Source of the DNA: CAZDGB01 sp964504645
GTDB taxonomy: Bacteria; Planctomycetota; Planctomycetia; Planctomycetales; Planctomycetaceae
Assembly: GCA_964504645.1 (NCBI GenBank)
Contig: CAZDGB010000119.1
Coordinates: forward strand, 1 to 19,197
Reading direction: 5' to 3'
DNA length: 19,197 bases
The position numbers and the translations under genes were made by a program. Below are positions 6,667-14,222 of this stretch, in pieces (position 1 is the stretch's first letter; every line of letters starts with the position of its first letter). Under the pieces are notes generated by a model. It was not told where the DNA came from, made no database searches, and worked only from the letters and a program-made list of their open reading frames with translations.

Positions 6667-7344
6667 ATGAATTCCGCAAGCGACGAACTCCGCCGCAAAG
6701 TCGCCGGACTGGAAAAGTTCGCCGCCGTCATCGCGCACGAATTTAAAGGCTCGCTGGCGCTGATGCAGGGTTTCACCGCACGACTGGAATCCGCGGCCAG
6801 GTCCGGTGAGTGGGACCAGTTCCAGCGCGACGTCATCCGCATCGAGCAGATCGGTCACCAACTGAGCGATACCGTTGATGCGCTGCGGGAACTCGACCGG
6901 AGGGATACGGCGTGTGCGGAGTCTGTTTCTTTGTCCCAATCGGCGACGGAAGCCCTCGAACTGCTGCGCACGCTGCTCAACGATTCGATCGCCGTGACGA
7001 TCTCTTCCGCGTTGCCGACGGTGGTCGGTCATCCTGCCCTGTGGCGCACCGTGTATCGGAATCTGATTCACAACGCGTTGAAAGCCTGCGCCGGTAGAGA
7101 AGGAGCGCACATCGAAGTCGGCTGCGAACAGCAGGACGGAAAGTCCATTTGTTTCGTCCGCGATAACGGTTGCGGCGTCGCGGCCGCGAAGCTGAAGCAA
7201 CTTCTGGATGCGGAGCAACCGCCGACCAGCCTCGGCCTCTGGCTCGTCCAGCGCATTCTCCAGCAGCACGGCGGAAAGATTTTCGTCGAAAGCAACGAAG
7301 TGGGAACGACGGTGAAGTGGGAAGTGCGAAACGCAGAAAGCTGA
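6667..7344 (+). CDS. Small soluble histidine-kinase-like protein (HisKA-HATPase_c)
   Basis: The 225-residue protein has a dimerisation and phosphoacceptor-like helix with H-box AHEFKGSL (His24). It is followed by a GHKL ATPase domain: N-box NLIHNALKA (about 132-140), G1 box RDNGCG (165-170), and G2 box SLGLWLV (188-194) with the following HGGKIFVES. These are the features of a sensor histidine kinase, but there is no signal peptide, membrane helix, PAS, GAF or receiver domain. It must take its signal from a partner or act as a cytoplasmic kinase or phosphatase. ATG 6667 is chosen because GGAG lies 6 bp upstream; an in-frame ATG at 6637 lacks this. No response regulator is adjacent, so it is an orphan. 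It converges on the dehydrogenase gene with only 7 bp between stops. Confidence 0.85.
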   Translation: MNSASDELRRKVAGLEKFAAVIAHEFKGSLALMQGFTARLESAARSGEWDQFQRDVIRIEQIGHQLSDTVDALRELDRRDTACAESVSLSQSATEALELLRTLLNDSIAVTISSALPTVVGHPALWRTVYRNLIHNALKACAGREGAHIEVGCEQQDGKSICFVRDNGCGVAAAKLKQLLDAEQPPTSLGLWLVQRILQQHGGKIFVESNEVGTTVKWEVRNAES

Positions 7345-7351
7345 GGTCGCA

Positions 7352-8131
7352 CTACTGCTTTCCCGGCACTCCCAGCGATTTGCCGCCGTCGATCGCCAGG
7401 CAGGTTCCCGTCACCATCGACGCCGCGTCGCTCGCCAGATAGACCACGGCCTGCGCAATTTCCTCCGGCGAGCCCATGCGTCCGTAAGCGGCGGCGAGCG
7501 GACTGGCGGAGATCAGCTTGCGCCGCGTCGCTGCGGGATCAGGCGATTCCTGCAGTTCGTCGTTGATCATGCCGGTGTCGCCGACCGGCCCCGGGCACAC
7601 GGCGTTGATGCGAATTCGATCGGGCGCGTGGCACAACGCCAGACTCTTCGTCAGCGCCACGAGCGCCTGCTTGCTGATCGAATAGACGGGATCGTGTGCG
7701 CGCGGCAACAATCCCGCGTTGCTGGCGATATTGATGATCGCCCCGCCGCCGAAAGCTTTCATATGCACGATCGCGTGCTTGCAGCCAAAGAACCCTCCCT
7801 TGAGGTTCGTATCCAGGCAGCGATCCCATTCTTCCTCGGTGACGTCGGTGATCGGCTTGACGAGTCCCACGCCCGCGTTGTTCACCAGCACATCGAGGCG
7901 GCCCGTGCGCCGTACGGCCTCTGCGACGAGTTGCTCGATGTGTGCTTCCTGCCGCACGTCGCACAACCGCGCATTGATTCCCAGGCGTTCAAAGTCGGCA
8001 CGGTTCTCGTCGCGCAGTTGGTGGTCTCCGACGAAAACGGCGTCGCCGGTTTCCGCGAACAGCCGTGCTGTCGCCCGTCCGATACCGCTTTCTCCACCGG
8101 TGATGACAATGGTTCGACGAGATGCTGCCAT
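7352..8131 (-). CDS. Short-chain dehydrogenase/reductase (SDR, classical type)
   Basis: The 259-residue classical SDR is an NAD(P)-dependent alcohol or ketone oxidoreductase of unknown substrate. The cofactor motif TGGESGIG is at 11-18, NNAG at 84-87, and the active-site set includes Ser137 (NIASNAG), Tyr150 and Lys154 (YSISK). CPGPVGDTGM follows at 179-188, and the C-terminal DGG is typical. Asp36 at the end of the second strand favours NAD over NADP. Length matches the family. The start ATG at 8131 gives a normal N-terminus directly before the Rossmann strand. It is convergent with the kinase-like gene and divergent from the PSCyt2-PSD1 gene, so it is probably monocistronic. Nothing nearby indicates its substrate. 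Confidence 0.94.
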   Translation of the reverse strand: MAASRRTIVITGGESGIGRATARLFAETGDAVFVGDHQLRDENRADFERLGINARLCDVRQEAHIEQLVAEAVRRTGRLDVLVNNAGVGLVKPITDVTEEEWDRCLDTNLKGGFFGCKHAIVHMKAFGGGAIINIASNAGLLPRAHDPVYSISKQALVALTKSLALCHAPDRIRINAVCPGPVGDTGMINDELQESPDPAATRRKLISASPLAAAYGRMGSPEEIAQAVVYLASDAASMVTGTCLAIDGGKSLGVPGKQ

Positions 8132-8155
8132 GCTAAATCCTTGTGCGGCAGTAGC

Positions 8156-8233
8156 TTCGGATGTTTGCTGTGGTTGGGGTGATTGGGATGACCTCTGTGG
8201 ATCTACGATCCGCCGAGCATTCTAACATCCGAA
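8156..8233. promoter_or_regulatory. 10-bp inverted repeat in the divergent SDR/PSCyt2-PSD1 intergenic region
   Basis: TTCGGATGTT at 8156-8165 and AACATCCGAA at 8224-8233 are exact reverse complements separated by 58 bp, in the 248-bp gap between divergent genes. They could be two half-sites for a looping regulator, or coincidence. No convincing -35/-10 pair could be fixed beside them. Confidence 0.25.
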
Positions 8234-8379
8234 ATATTGCGACGTTATGGAAAATTGATGCGGGAGAGAACAGAATTCTGATAAGATGCGGCGAATGTTG
8301 AGTGGCGGTCAGGGGTATATGGAAGGACACCCCGATTGTCCACCGCTTCCTGTTTATCACCGAGAGCAAAAGGTCAGCC

Positions 8380-10068
8380 ATGATCTCTGGATCAACACCG
8401 CAGTGGAAGGTGTTCGGTGCGTATGCGCTCAGTGCGGCGTGGATGTTGATTTTGAGTGCCGCGCCGGTCTGGGCGAAGGATGCGGAGTCCGCCGACGAAG
8501 CCGAAAAGAAACCGGCGAGCAAGTCGGATTTCACGACGGGATCGGGCGACGCTATCGTCGACTTTATCAATCAGGAAGTCCGCCAGGCGTGGAAGGATAA
8601 CGGCGTCGAGCCGTCTCCCGTCGCCGATGACGCGGAATGGATGCGGCGCGTCTACCTCGATATCGTCGGCCACATTCCGGAAGCCGAGGAAGTCGAGAAG
8701 TTCGTCGCGAGCAAAGACAAGTCCAAACGCTCGAAGCTGGTCGAACAACTGCTCGACGATCCCGGCTACGTCCGGAACTGGACGACGGTCTGGACGAATT
8801 TGTGCATCGGCCAGCAGACGCCGCGGCGCGTGAGCCGGGCCGGCATGCAGAAGTTCTTCCGCGAGGCGTTCGGCCGCAACCGCGCCTGGAACGAAGTCGT
8901 CTTCGACCTCGTCTCGGCGGAAGGACACTACGAGCAGAACGGGGCCGTGAACTACCTACTCGCCCAAATGCAGGACGCCGACGACGGCGTGCAGATGACG
9001 GCGAAGACCACGCGGCTGTTTCTAGGCATGCAGGTGCAATGCACGCAGTGCCACGACCATCCGTTCAACGAATGGAAGCAGGATCAGTTCTGGAAGTTCA
9101 ACAGCTTCTTCCGGCAGACGGCGAAGGTCGATCACCGGAAGTACGATCCGAAGGCCGGCCGCGACATCGACGACTTTTCGGAAATCGTCTGGCGCGATTT
9201 CGACGGTCCGGTCTATTACGAGAAACGCAACGGCCTGATGCAGGTCGCCTATCCGATCTACTTCGGTTCGGAAGTCGATCCCGGCGCGGCGACCGAACGC
9301 CGCACGGAACTCGCCAAACTGATGACTTCGGGCGATAAGCCGCAGATCGCGCTGGCCCTGGTCAATCGCCTGTGGTGTCATTTCTTCGGTTACGGCTTCA
9401 CGCGGCCGATCGACGACATCGGCCCGCACAATCCGGCCACGCATCCCGCGCTGCTGGACCGGCTGGCGGTCGAGTTCGTCAACGCCGGCTACGATCAGAA
9501 GCAATTGATGAAGTGGATCGCCAACAGCGAAGCGTATCAGCTCACCAGCAAGCTGACGAAGAAGAATCAGCAGGACAACCCGGCGGTCGGCGAGATTCCG
9601 CTGTTCAGCCGCGTCTACGTCAAGCCGATGACCGCCGAGCAGCTTTACGATTCGTTGATCATCGCCACAAACGCTCACAAGTCGGGCCGATCGGGCTGGG
9701 AGCAGTCGGAGAAGACCCGGCAGGAATGGCTGCAGCAGTTCGTCCGCACGTTCGGCAACGACGAAGGAGAAGAAGCCAATTCGTTCGACGGCTCGATCCC
9801 GCAGGCGTTGATGATGATGAACGGCGAACTGGTGCAGGACGCCGTCAGCTTCAAATCGGGCAGCCATCTGGGCGACATTCTGACCGGCAAGGGGAACGAC
9901 GTGCAGAAGCTGCAGAAGATCTATCTGACAGCGCTGAGCCGGCTTCCCACAAAGCAGGAGATGAACGCCGTGCAGAAGTTCTTCCGCGGCGCCCGCGACC
10001 CGTTGTCGGTCTATTCCGACTTGTTCTGGGCCCTCTTGAACTCAAACGAATTTATTTTCAATCACTAA
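8380..10068 (+). CDS. Secreted PSCyt2 (DUF1549)-PSD1 (DUF1553) protein
   Basis: The 562-residue protein has a Sec signal peptide (residues 1 to about 32, hydrophobic core FGAYALSAAWMLILSAAP, likely cut after VWA). The DUF1549 domain begins DAIVDFINQEVRQAW and carries MRRVYLDIVGHIPE. A CTQCH motif (Cys221, Cys224, His225) is followed by DHPFNEWKQDQFW. The DUF1553 domain contains LVNRLWCHFFGYGF and DIGPHNPATHP and ends LLNSNEF. These domains are abundant in Planctomycetes and usually paired with DUF1501; their biochemical role is not established. CxxCH resembles c-type haem attachment, but a fold-specific metal site is equally possible. ATG 8380 is chosen for the signal peptide and AAAGG about 7 bp upstream; an earlier in-frame start at 8302 would bury the signal. 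It leads a gene row with DUF1501 69 bp downstream. Confidence 0.93.
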   Translation: MISGSTPQWKVFGAYALSAAWMLILSAAPVWAKDAESADEAEKKPASKSDFTTGSGDAIVDFINQEVRQAWKDNGVEPSPVADDAEWMRRVYLDIVGHIPEAEEVEKFVASKDKSKRSKLVEQLLDDPGYVRNWTTVWTNLCIGQQTPRRVSRAGMQKFFREAFGRNRAWNEVVFDLVSAEGHYEQNGAVNYLLAQMQDADDGVQMTAKTTRLFLGMQVQCTQCHDHPFNEWKQDQFWKFNSFFRQTAKVDHRKYDPKAGRDIDDFSEIVWRDFDGPVYYEKRNGLMQVAYPIYFGSEVDPGAATERRTELAKLMTSGDKPQIALALVNRLWCHFFGYGFTRPIDDIGPHNPATHPALLDRLAVEFVNAGYDQKQLMKWIANSEAYQLTSKLTKKNQQDNPAVGEIPLFSRVYVKPMTAEQLYDSLIIATNAHKSGRSGWEQSEKTRQEWLQQFVRTFGNDEGEEANSFDGSIPQALMMMNGELVQDAVSFKSGSHLGDILTGKGNDVQKLQKIYLTALSRLPTKQEMNAVQKFFRGARDPLSVYSDLFWALLNSNEFIFNH

Positions 10069-10137
10069 GCCGTTCCGCCGTTCATTGCAGACACGAATCA
10101 CAGACTACAGCGTTTGACAACTATTCGGGAGATTCTC

Positions 10138-11442
10138 ATGTTCTTGTCGACACCGTCCGGCATGTCTCGGCGTCACTTTCTGGGCCACCTGGCGGCGAGC
10201 GCGGCGACGCTGCCGGCGCTGAACTTCATTTCCCACGTGCGGGCCAACGCCGCGGAACTGAAGAAGCGCAACAAGGCCTGCATCCTGATGTGGATGAGCG
10301 GCGGTCCGCCGTCGATCGACATCTGGGATTTGAAGCCCGGCTCGAAGAACGGCGGCGAATTCCAACCGATCGACACGGCGGGCGCTCTGCAGATTTCGGA
10401 GCATATGCCGAAGACCGCGCAGATCATGAACGAGCTGTCGGTGGTGCGGGCGATGAGCACCCGCGAAGCCGATCACGGCCGCGGCCGCTACTACATGCAC
10501 ACCGCCTACGCGCCGAACCCGACGGTCGTGCACCCGGCGTTCGGCTCGGTCGTGAGCTATGAGATTGGGTCGAAGCGCGAAGACCTCCAGATCCCGGCGT
10601 TCGTGTCGATCGGCGGCGGCGGCTCCAGCCCCGGCTTCCTCGGCATGGCTAACGCCCCGTTCCTCGTCGATTCGTCCGGCAACATCCGCAATGCCAGCAT
10701 GGGCGATCTGCCGCAGGAGCGGCTGAACCAGCGGTTGTCGATGCTCGGCGTGGTGGAAGACAACTTCATCAATTCGCAGCGCGGCGACTTCGGCCAGGCG
10801 CACAAGGACGTCTACAAGAAGGCCGTGCACCTGATGACCTCCGAGCAGATGGAAGCCTTCAAAGTCGAACAGGAAAAGCCAGAACTGATTCAGCAGTACA
10901 CGGGTGCTCCAGTCCAAGGCGGCATGATGGGTGGCGGAGGCGGCTTCGGCCGGGGGCTCGTCATGGCGCGCCGACTCGTCGAGCGGGGAGTCCCGTTCGT
11001 CGAAGTCGATTTCGGCGGCTGGGATCTGCACGCGGGCGTGTTCGCCGCGCTCAAGAACCAGCGGCTGCCGCAGCTCGATGCCGGCATCGCCGCGCTGACG
11101 GCCGACCTGAAGGACCGCGGCATGCTGGAGGACACCGTGCTGGTGTGGATGGGCGAGTTTGCCCGCACGCCGCGCATCAACCAGGACGTCGGCCGCGACC
11201 ACTGGGCCAACAGTTGGTCGGTGATGATCGGCGGCGGCGGCCTCAAGGGAGGCGTCGCGGTGGGCGAGACCGACAAGGACGGCCTGTCGGTCTCCAGCGG
11301 CAAGGCCTACCAGCCGGGCGACGTCTGGGCGACCGTGGCGCACGCCTTGGGCATTCCGCTCAACACGGTTCATCAATCGAAGCGCGGCCGGCCGATGAAG
11401 ATCGCCAACGGCGGCATGCCGATTCAGGAACTGATTGCCTAA
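10138..11442 (+). CDS. Tat-exported DUF1501 protein
   Basis: The 434-residue protein opens with a twin-arginine signal: S-R-R-H-F-L at residues 10-15, then a hydrophobic stretch with Ala-rich end, likely cut near ANA. This implies export in a folded state. DUF1501 motifs follow: MWMSGGPPSIDIWDLKPG, READHGRGRYYMHTAY, and near the C-terminus GEFARTPRINQDVGRDHW. The fold is related to the alkaline phosphatase/sulfatase superfamily, but catalytic activity has not been shown for the family. The start at ATG 10138 has GGGAG 6 bp upstream; a TTG at 10114 in the same frame is less likely. DUF1501 genes usually follow PSCyt2-PSD1 genes in planctomycetes, as here, so the two products probably work together outside the cytoplasm. 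It is complete, with no odd residues noted. Confidence 0.94.
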   Translation: MFLSTPSGMSRRHFLGHLAASAATLPALNFISHVRANAAELKKRNKACILMWMSGGPPSIDIWDLKPGSKNGGEFQPIDTAGALQISEHMPKTAQIMNELSVVRAMSTREADHGRGRYYMHTAYAPNPTVVHPAFGSVVSYEIGSKREDLQIPAFVSIGGGGSSPGFLGMANAPFLVDSSGNIRNASMGDLPQERLNQRLSMLGVVEDNFINSQRGDFGQAHKDVYKKAVHLMTSEQMEAFKVEQEKPELIQQYTGAPVQGGMMGGGGGFGRGLVMARRLVERGVPFVEVDFGGWDLHAGVFAALKNQRLPQLDAGIAALTADLKDRGMLEDTVLVWMGEFARTPRINQDVGRDHWANSWSVMIGGGGLKGGVAVGETDKDGLSVSSGKAYQPGDVWATVAHALGIPLNTVHQSKRGRPMKIANGGMPIQELIA

Positions 11443-11448
11443 TAAATA

Positions 11449-11524
11449 ACGTGGCGGCACGTTTCCCACGTGCCCAGAGTGATGTCGATGTCGCAAAACT
11501 CGCACGTAGAGAACGTGCGCCACG
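11449..11524. repeat. Inverted repeat pair overlapping the start of the ECF sigma gene
   Basis: The left arm (11450-11473) begins CGTGGCGGCACGTT. The reverse complement of the right arm (11501-11524) begins CGTGGCGCACGTT. About 20 positions match with one inserted base. The right arm lies inside the annotated sigma coding frame, and a second small hairpin (GGGGACG-TTAC-CGTCCCC, 11542-11559) follows 17 bp later. It may be a dispersed palindromic element. In mRNA it could hide the sigma start site. Confidence 0.6.
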
Positions 11525-12069
11525 AGTTGGCCGCTGACGCCGGGGACGTTACCGTCCCCCCGGACGCGGAGTTCGTGCAGCTGTTCACGAAACATCAGCG
11601 GCGGTTGTTTCTGCTGATCCTCGCCCAGATCCACGACCCGATCGAGGCCGAGGAAGTTCTGCAGAACGTCAACGTGATCATCTGGAAGAAGTGCGGGCAG
11701 TTTCAGCCGGGGACGAACTTTCTGGCGTGGGCGGCGGCGATCGTCAACTACGAGGTCTTGAAGTGCCGGTCGCGGCGCTCGCGCGAGCGGCTGGTTTTCA
11801 GCGACGAATTCCTGGCGACCGTCGCCGCGGAAGCCGTGGAACGCTCCGAAGAGTTGGAGCGGCGGCGGGTGGCCTTGAAGGACTGCATTCAGAAATTGCG
11901 GACGCAGGACCGCGAGTTGATCGAACAGCGGTACGCGCCCGGCGAAACGGGCAAGAACGTGGCGGAACAGGTCGGGCGGCCGGCCAATTCGGTATATCAA
12001 TCCCTGGGACGAATTCGACGCACGCTGATGGAATGCATTCAGCGCCGCATGGCCGCTGAGGCAAGGTAA
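11482..12069 (+). CDS. ECF RNA polymerase sigma factor (planctomycete/verrucomicrobial type)
   Basis: The protein has about 195 residues. Region 2 runs from FVQLFTKHQRRLFLLILAQI through DPIEAEEVLQNVNVIIWKK to TNFLAWAAAIVNYEVL. Region 4 is LRTQDRELIEQRYAPGETGKNVAEQVGRPANSVYQSLGRIRRTL, with a helix-turn-helix. Region 3 is missing, as in extracytoplasmic-function sigma factors. The pattern fits the Rhodopirellula/Verrucomicrobium subfamily often encoded beside a membrane protein with an anti-sigma-like N-terminus, which is what follows 4 bp downstream. The start is uncertain: ATG 11482 and ATG 11488 lie close together and GTG 11470 is in frame. The first 30 or so residues are encoded across palindromic repeats and have no family similarity that I recognise. 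It likely directs RNA polymerase to its own operon and other targets. Confidence 0.92.
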   Translation: MSMSQNSHVENVRHELAADAGDVTVPPDAEFVQLFTKHQRRLFLLILAQIHDPIEAEEVLQNVNVIIWKKCGQFQPGTNFLAWAAAIVNYEVLKCRSRRSRERLVFSDEFLATVAAEAVERSEELERRRVALKDCIQKLRTQDRELIEQRYAPGETGKNVAEQVGRPANSVYQSLGRIRRTLMECIQRRMAAEAR

Positions 12070-12073
12070 GACG

Positions 12074-14164
12074 ATGGCCGACGTTTCCGACGAGATGTGG
12101 GATCTGCTCAACGCGTTGTGCGAACGCCGCCTGACGCCTGCGCAGGCCGCGCGTCTGGAAACGCTCGTCTTAAACGATTCCGAAGCGCGCTGGCAGTATC
12201 TGACGTATCTCAATCTCCACGGCACGCTCTACTGGGACGCCGTCGGCGGCCTGGCGATCACCCGGCCGGAAACAGTTCGCGCCGAGACCAAGCCGATTCC
12301 CGCGCCGGTGGCGGCCAAATCGCATCGGCCACGTATCGCCGCTTGGGCGTCGCTCGCCGGACTGGCCGCCGTTTTGGCGATCAGCGTGGTCTGGTGGCGG
12401 TTCCAGGCGCCGCCGCAACTCGCGCCCGTCGAACTCGTTAATCACCCGGTCGATCCATCGCCGGACGGTGCGCCGCGCACTGCGACTCACGGCCAGCGTG
12501 CGCCGGTGAAGCTGCCGTCGCAGGATGTCCCGTTCCAGACGCCTGAAGAATCGCCCGACGAGGCTGTCGCGTCGACTGGCAACAACAAGGTCTCTCCGCC
12601 GGCCGATCCGAAGCTGTCGTCCTCGGTGCAGCATCCGGTCGCGCTAATCAATCACGAAATTCGCCAGGGCTGGGAGGCGGCGAACGTCACTCCGTCCGAA
12701 CGGGCCGACGATGCCGCGTGGCTGCGGCGGGTCTCGCTCGATCTGGCGGGTCACATTCCCTCGGCGGCGGACGTCAAGAAGTTCCTGGCCGACCGCCGTC
12801 CAGACAAACGGGAACGGCTGATCGACCGGCTGCTCGACGATCCGGAATACGCCCGCCATATGACGACGCAATGGATGAACCTGCTCGTCGGACGTTCCGC
12901 GCCGCCTCAGGTGAATCGGCCGGCGTTGCAGAAGTTCCTGCGAACGAGCTTTGCCGCCAACCGGGGCTGGGACGCCATCGTCACCGACCTGGTCGCCGCC
13001 GAAGGCCGCAGCGACGAGAATGGCGCCGCGAACTTTCTCATCGCCCACCTCAATAACCAGGCGGTCCCTGCGACGGCGGTGACGGCCCGGCTGTTTCTCG
13101 GCGTGCAGGTGCAATGCACGCAATGCCATAACCATCCGTCGGAGGTCGCCCGTGAGAGCGGCCGTTGGAGCCATCAGACCGATTTCTGGGAATTCAACAG
13201 TTTCTTCCATCAGACGAAGTCGCAATGGGTCACCGAGCGCGACCCGGCGACCGGCGAGGTCAAGTCGCAGGTGATGGAACTCGTCTCGCAGCCCCTCGGC
13301 GGGCCGACTTACTTCGAGACGCCGACCGGCCTGATGAAGGCCGTCTATCCGCGCTATCACGAACGGAAGATCGACGCCGAGCCCGACTTCAACCGCCGCC
13401 GCGAGCTTGCCCGGTTGATGGTCGAAGACGACGGCGACCAGTTGGCGGCGGCCTTCGTCAACCGCGCCTGGCAGCATTTCTTCGGCCACGGCTTCACGCC
13501 GCAGATCGACGACCTGGGGCCGCACAACCAGCCGAGCCATCCCGAGTTGCTCGACGGGCTCTCGACCGCGTTCCGCCAAAGCGGATACGACATCAAACAG
13601 TTGACGCGGTGGATCTGCCTCTCCGAACCGTACCAGCTCAGCAGCCGTTTCCACGCCGGCAACAAAGTCGACGATCCGGACCGCGGCGAGACGCCGCTCT
13701 TCAGCCACGTCTACCCACAGCCAATGTCGGTCGAGCAACTCTACGACTCGTTCCTGATGGCGACGAAGGCCCATCAGCACAAAGCAGGCGACTGGACGGC
13801 GGCCGAGGCGCAGCGGCAGGCGTGGCTGTCGCAGTTCATCGTCTCCTTCCAGACGGAAGAGAACGATGAAGCGAACACCTTCGAGGGAACCGTGACGCAG
13901 GCCTTGACGCTGATGAACGGCCCGTTGATCGACAAGGCGCTCGAAACGAATTCGGGAACTTACTTAAGCGAAGTGCTCCGCGCGCCGGGTGGCGAATCGG
14001 AAAAGATCGAACAGTTGTGCCTCGCGACTCTCTCCCGCAAGCCGAGCTCCAAAGAGCTCGCTGCGATGCACAAGCTCGTCAAGAAGTCGTCCGCCAGCGC
14101 GGAAGGCTATCAAGACCTCTTGTGGGCGCTGCTGAACTCGAACGAGTTTTCGGTGGTGTATTAG
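12074..14164 (+). CDS. Anti-sigma-like N-terminus fused through one membrane helix to PSCyt2-PSD1
   Basis: The 696-residue protein has no signal peptide. Residues 1-60 (LLNALCERRLTPAQAARLETLVL, then ARWQYLTYLNLHGTLYWD) resemble the short cytoplasmic module found in planctomycete anti-sigma proteins encoded next to ECF sigma genes. A single membrane helix spans about 88-109 (IAAWASLAGLAAVLAISVVW), and a Pro-rich linker runs to about 185. Then come a DUF1549 domain from about 186 (VALINHEIRQGWEAANVTPS), with Cys348-x-x-Cys351-His352, and a DUF1553 domain ending LLNSNEFSVVY. From the LINHEIRQGW segment on it is a clear paralogue of the gene at 8380. After CTQCH it has about eight extra residues and has lost the Phe-Asn-Glu-Trp stretch. 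The start is 4 bp after the sigma stop, so the two are translationally linked. Inferred role: it binds and inhibits the sigma factor and senses a periplasmic cue through PSCyt2-PSD1. Confidence 0.88.
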   Translation: MADVSDEMWDLLNALCERRLTPAQAARLETLVLNDSEARWQYLTYLNLHGTLYWDAVGGLAITRPETVRAETKPIPAPVAAKSHRPRIAAWASLAGLAAVLAISVVWWRFQAPPQLAPVELVNHPVDPSPDGAPRTATHGQRAPVKLPSQDVPFQTPEESPDEAVASTGNNKVSPPADPKLSSSVQHPVALINHEIRQGWEAANVTPSERADDAAWLRRVSLDLAGHIPSAADVKKFLADRRPDKRERLIDRLLDDPEYARHMTTQWMNLLVGRSAPPQVNRPALQKFLRTSFAANRGWDAIVTDLVAAEGRSDENGAANFLIAHLNNQAVPATAVTARLFLGVQVQCTQCHNHPSEVARESGRWSHQTDFWEFNSFFHQTKSQWVTERDPATGEVKSQVMELVSQPLGGPTYFETPTGLMKAVYPRYHERKIDAEPDFNRRRELARLMVEDDGDQLAAAFVNRAWQHFFGHGFTPQIDDLGPHNQPSHPELLDGLSTAFRQSGYDIKQLTRWICLSEPYQLSSRFHAGNKVDDPDRGETPLFSHVYPQPMSVEQLYDSFLMATKAHQHKAGDWTAAEAQRQAWLSQFIVSFQTEENDEANTFEGTVTQALTLMNGPLIDKALETNSGTYLSEVLRAPGGESEKIEQLCLATLSRKPSSKELAAMHKLVKKSSASAEGYQDLLWALLNSNEFSVVY

Positions 14165-14182
14165 CGCTCGCGCGACGAAGGC

Positions 14183-14208
14183 TTAGCGACGCTTTGCAGA
14201 AGCGTCGA
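14183..14208. repeat. 26-bp palindromic element, copy 2, at a convergent junction
   Basis: The reverse complement matches 2133-2158 at 24 of 26 positions. The hairpin is GACGCTT/AAGCGTC with a 5-nt loop. It lies 18 bp after the stop of the PSCyt2-PSD1 fusion and 14 bp before the stop of the convergent lipoprotein gene. The position mirrors copy 1. Confidence 0.75.
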
Positions 14209-14222
14209 ATACGATGTGCCCG

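Noticed and set aside
10105..12225. A 706-codon open frame on the minus strand
   Set aside because: It lies antisense to the DUF1501 and sigma genes, whose motifs and ribosome binding sites are clear. Its product is Arg/His-rich low-quality sequence, as expected for a GC-rich shadow frame.
12644..13780. A 378-codon minus-strand frame
   Set aside because: It is antisense to the PSCyt2-PSD1 fusion, has no recognisable domain, and its composition mirrors the sense codons.
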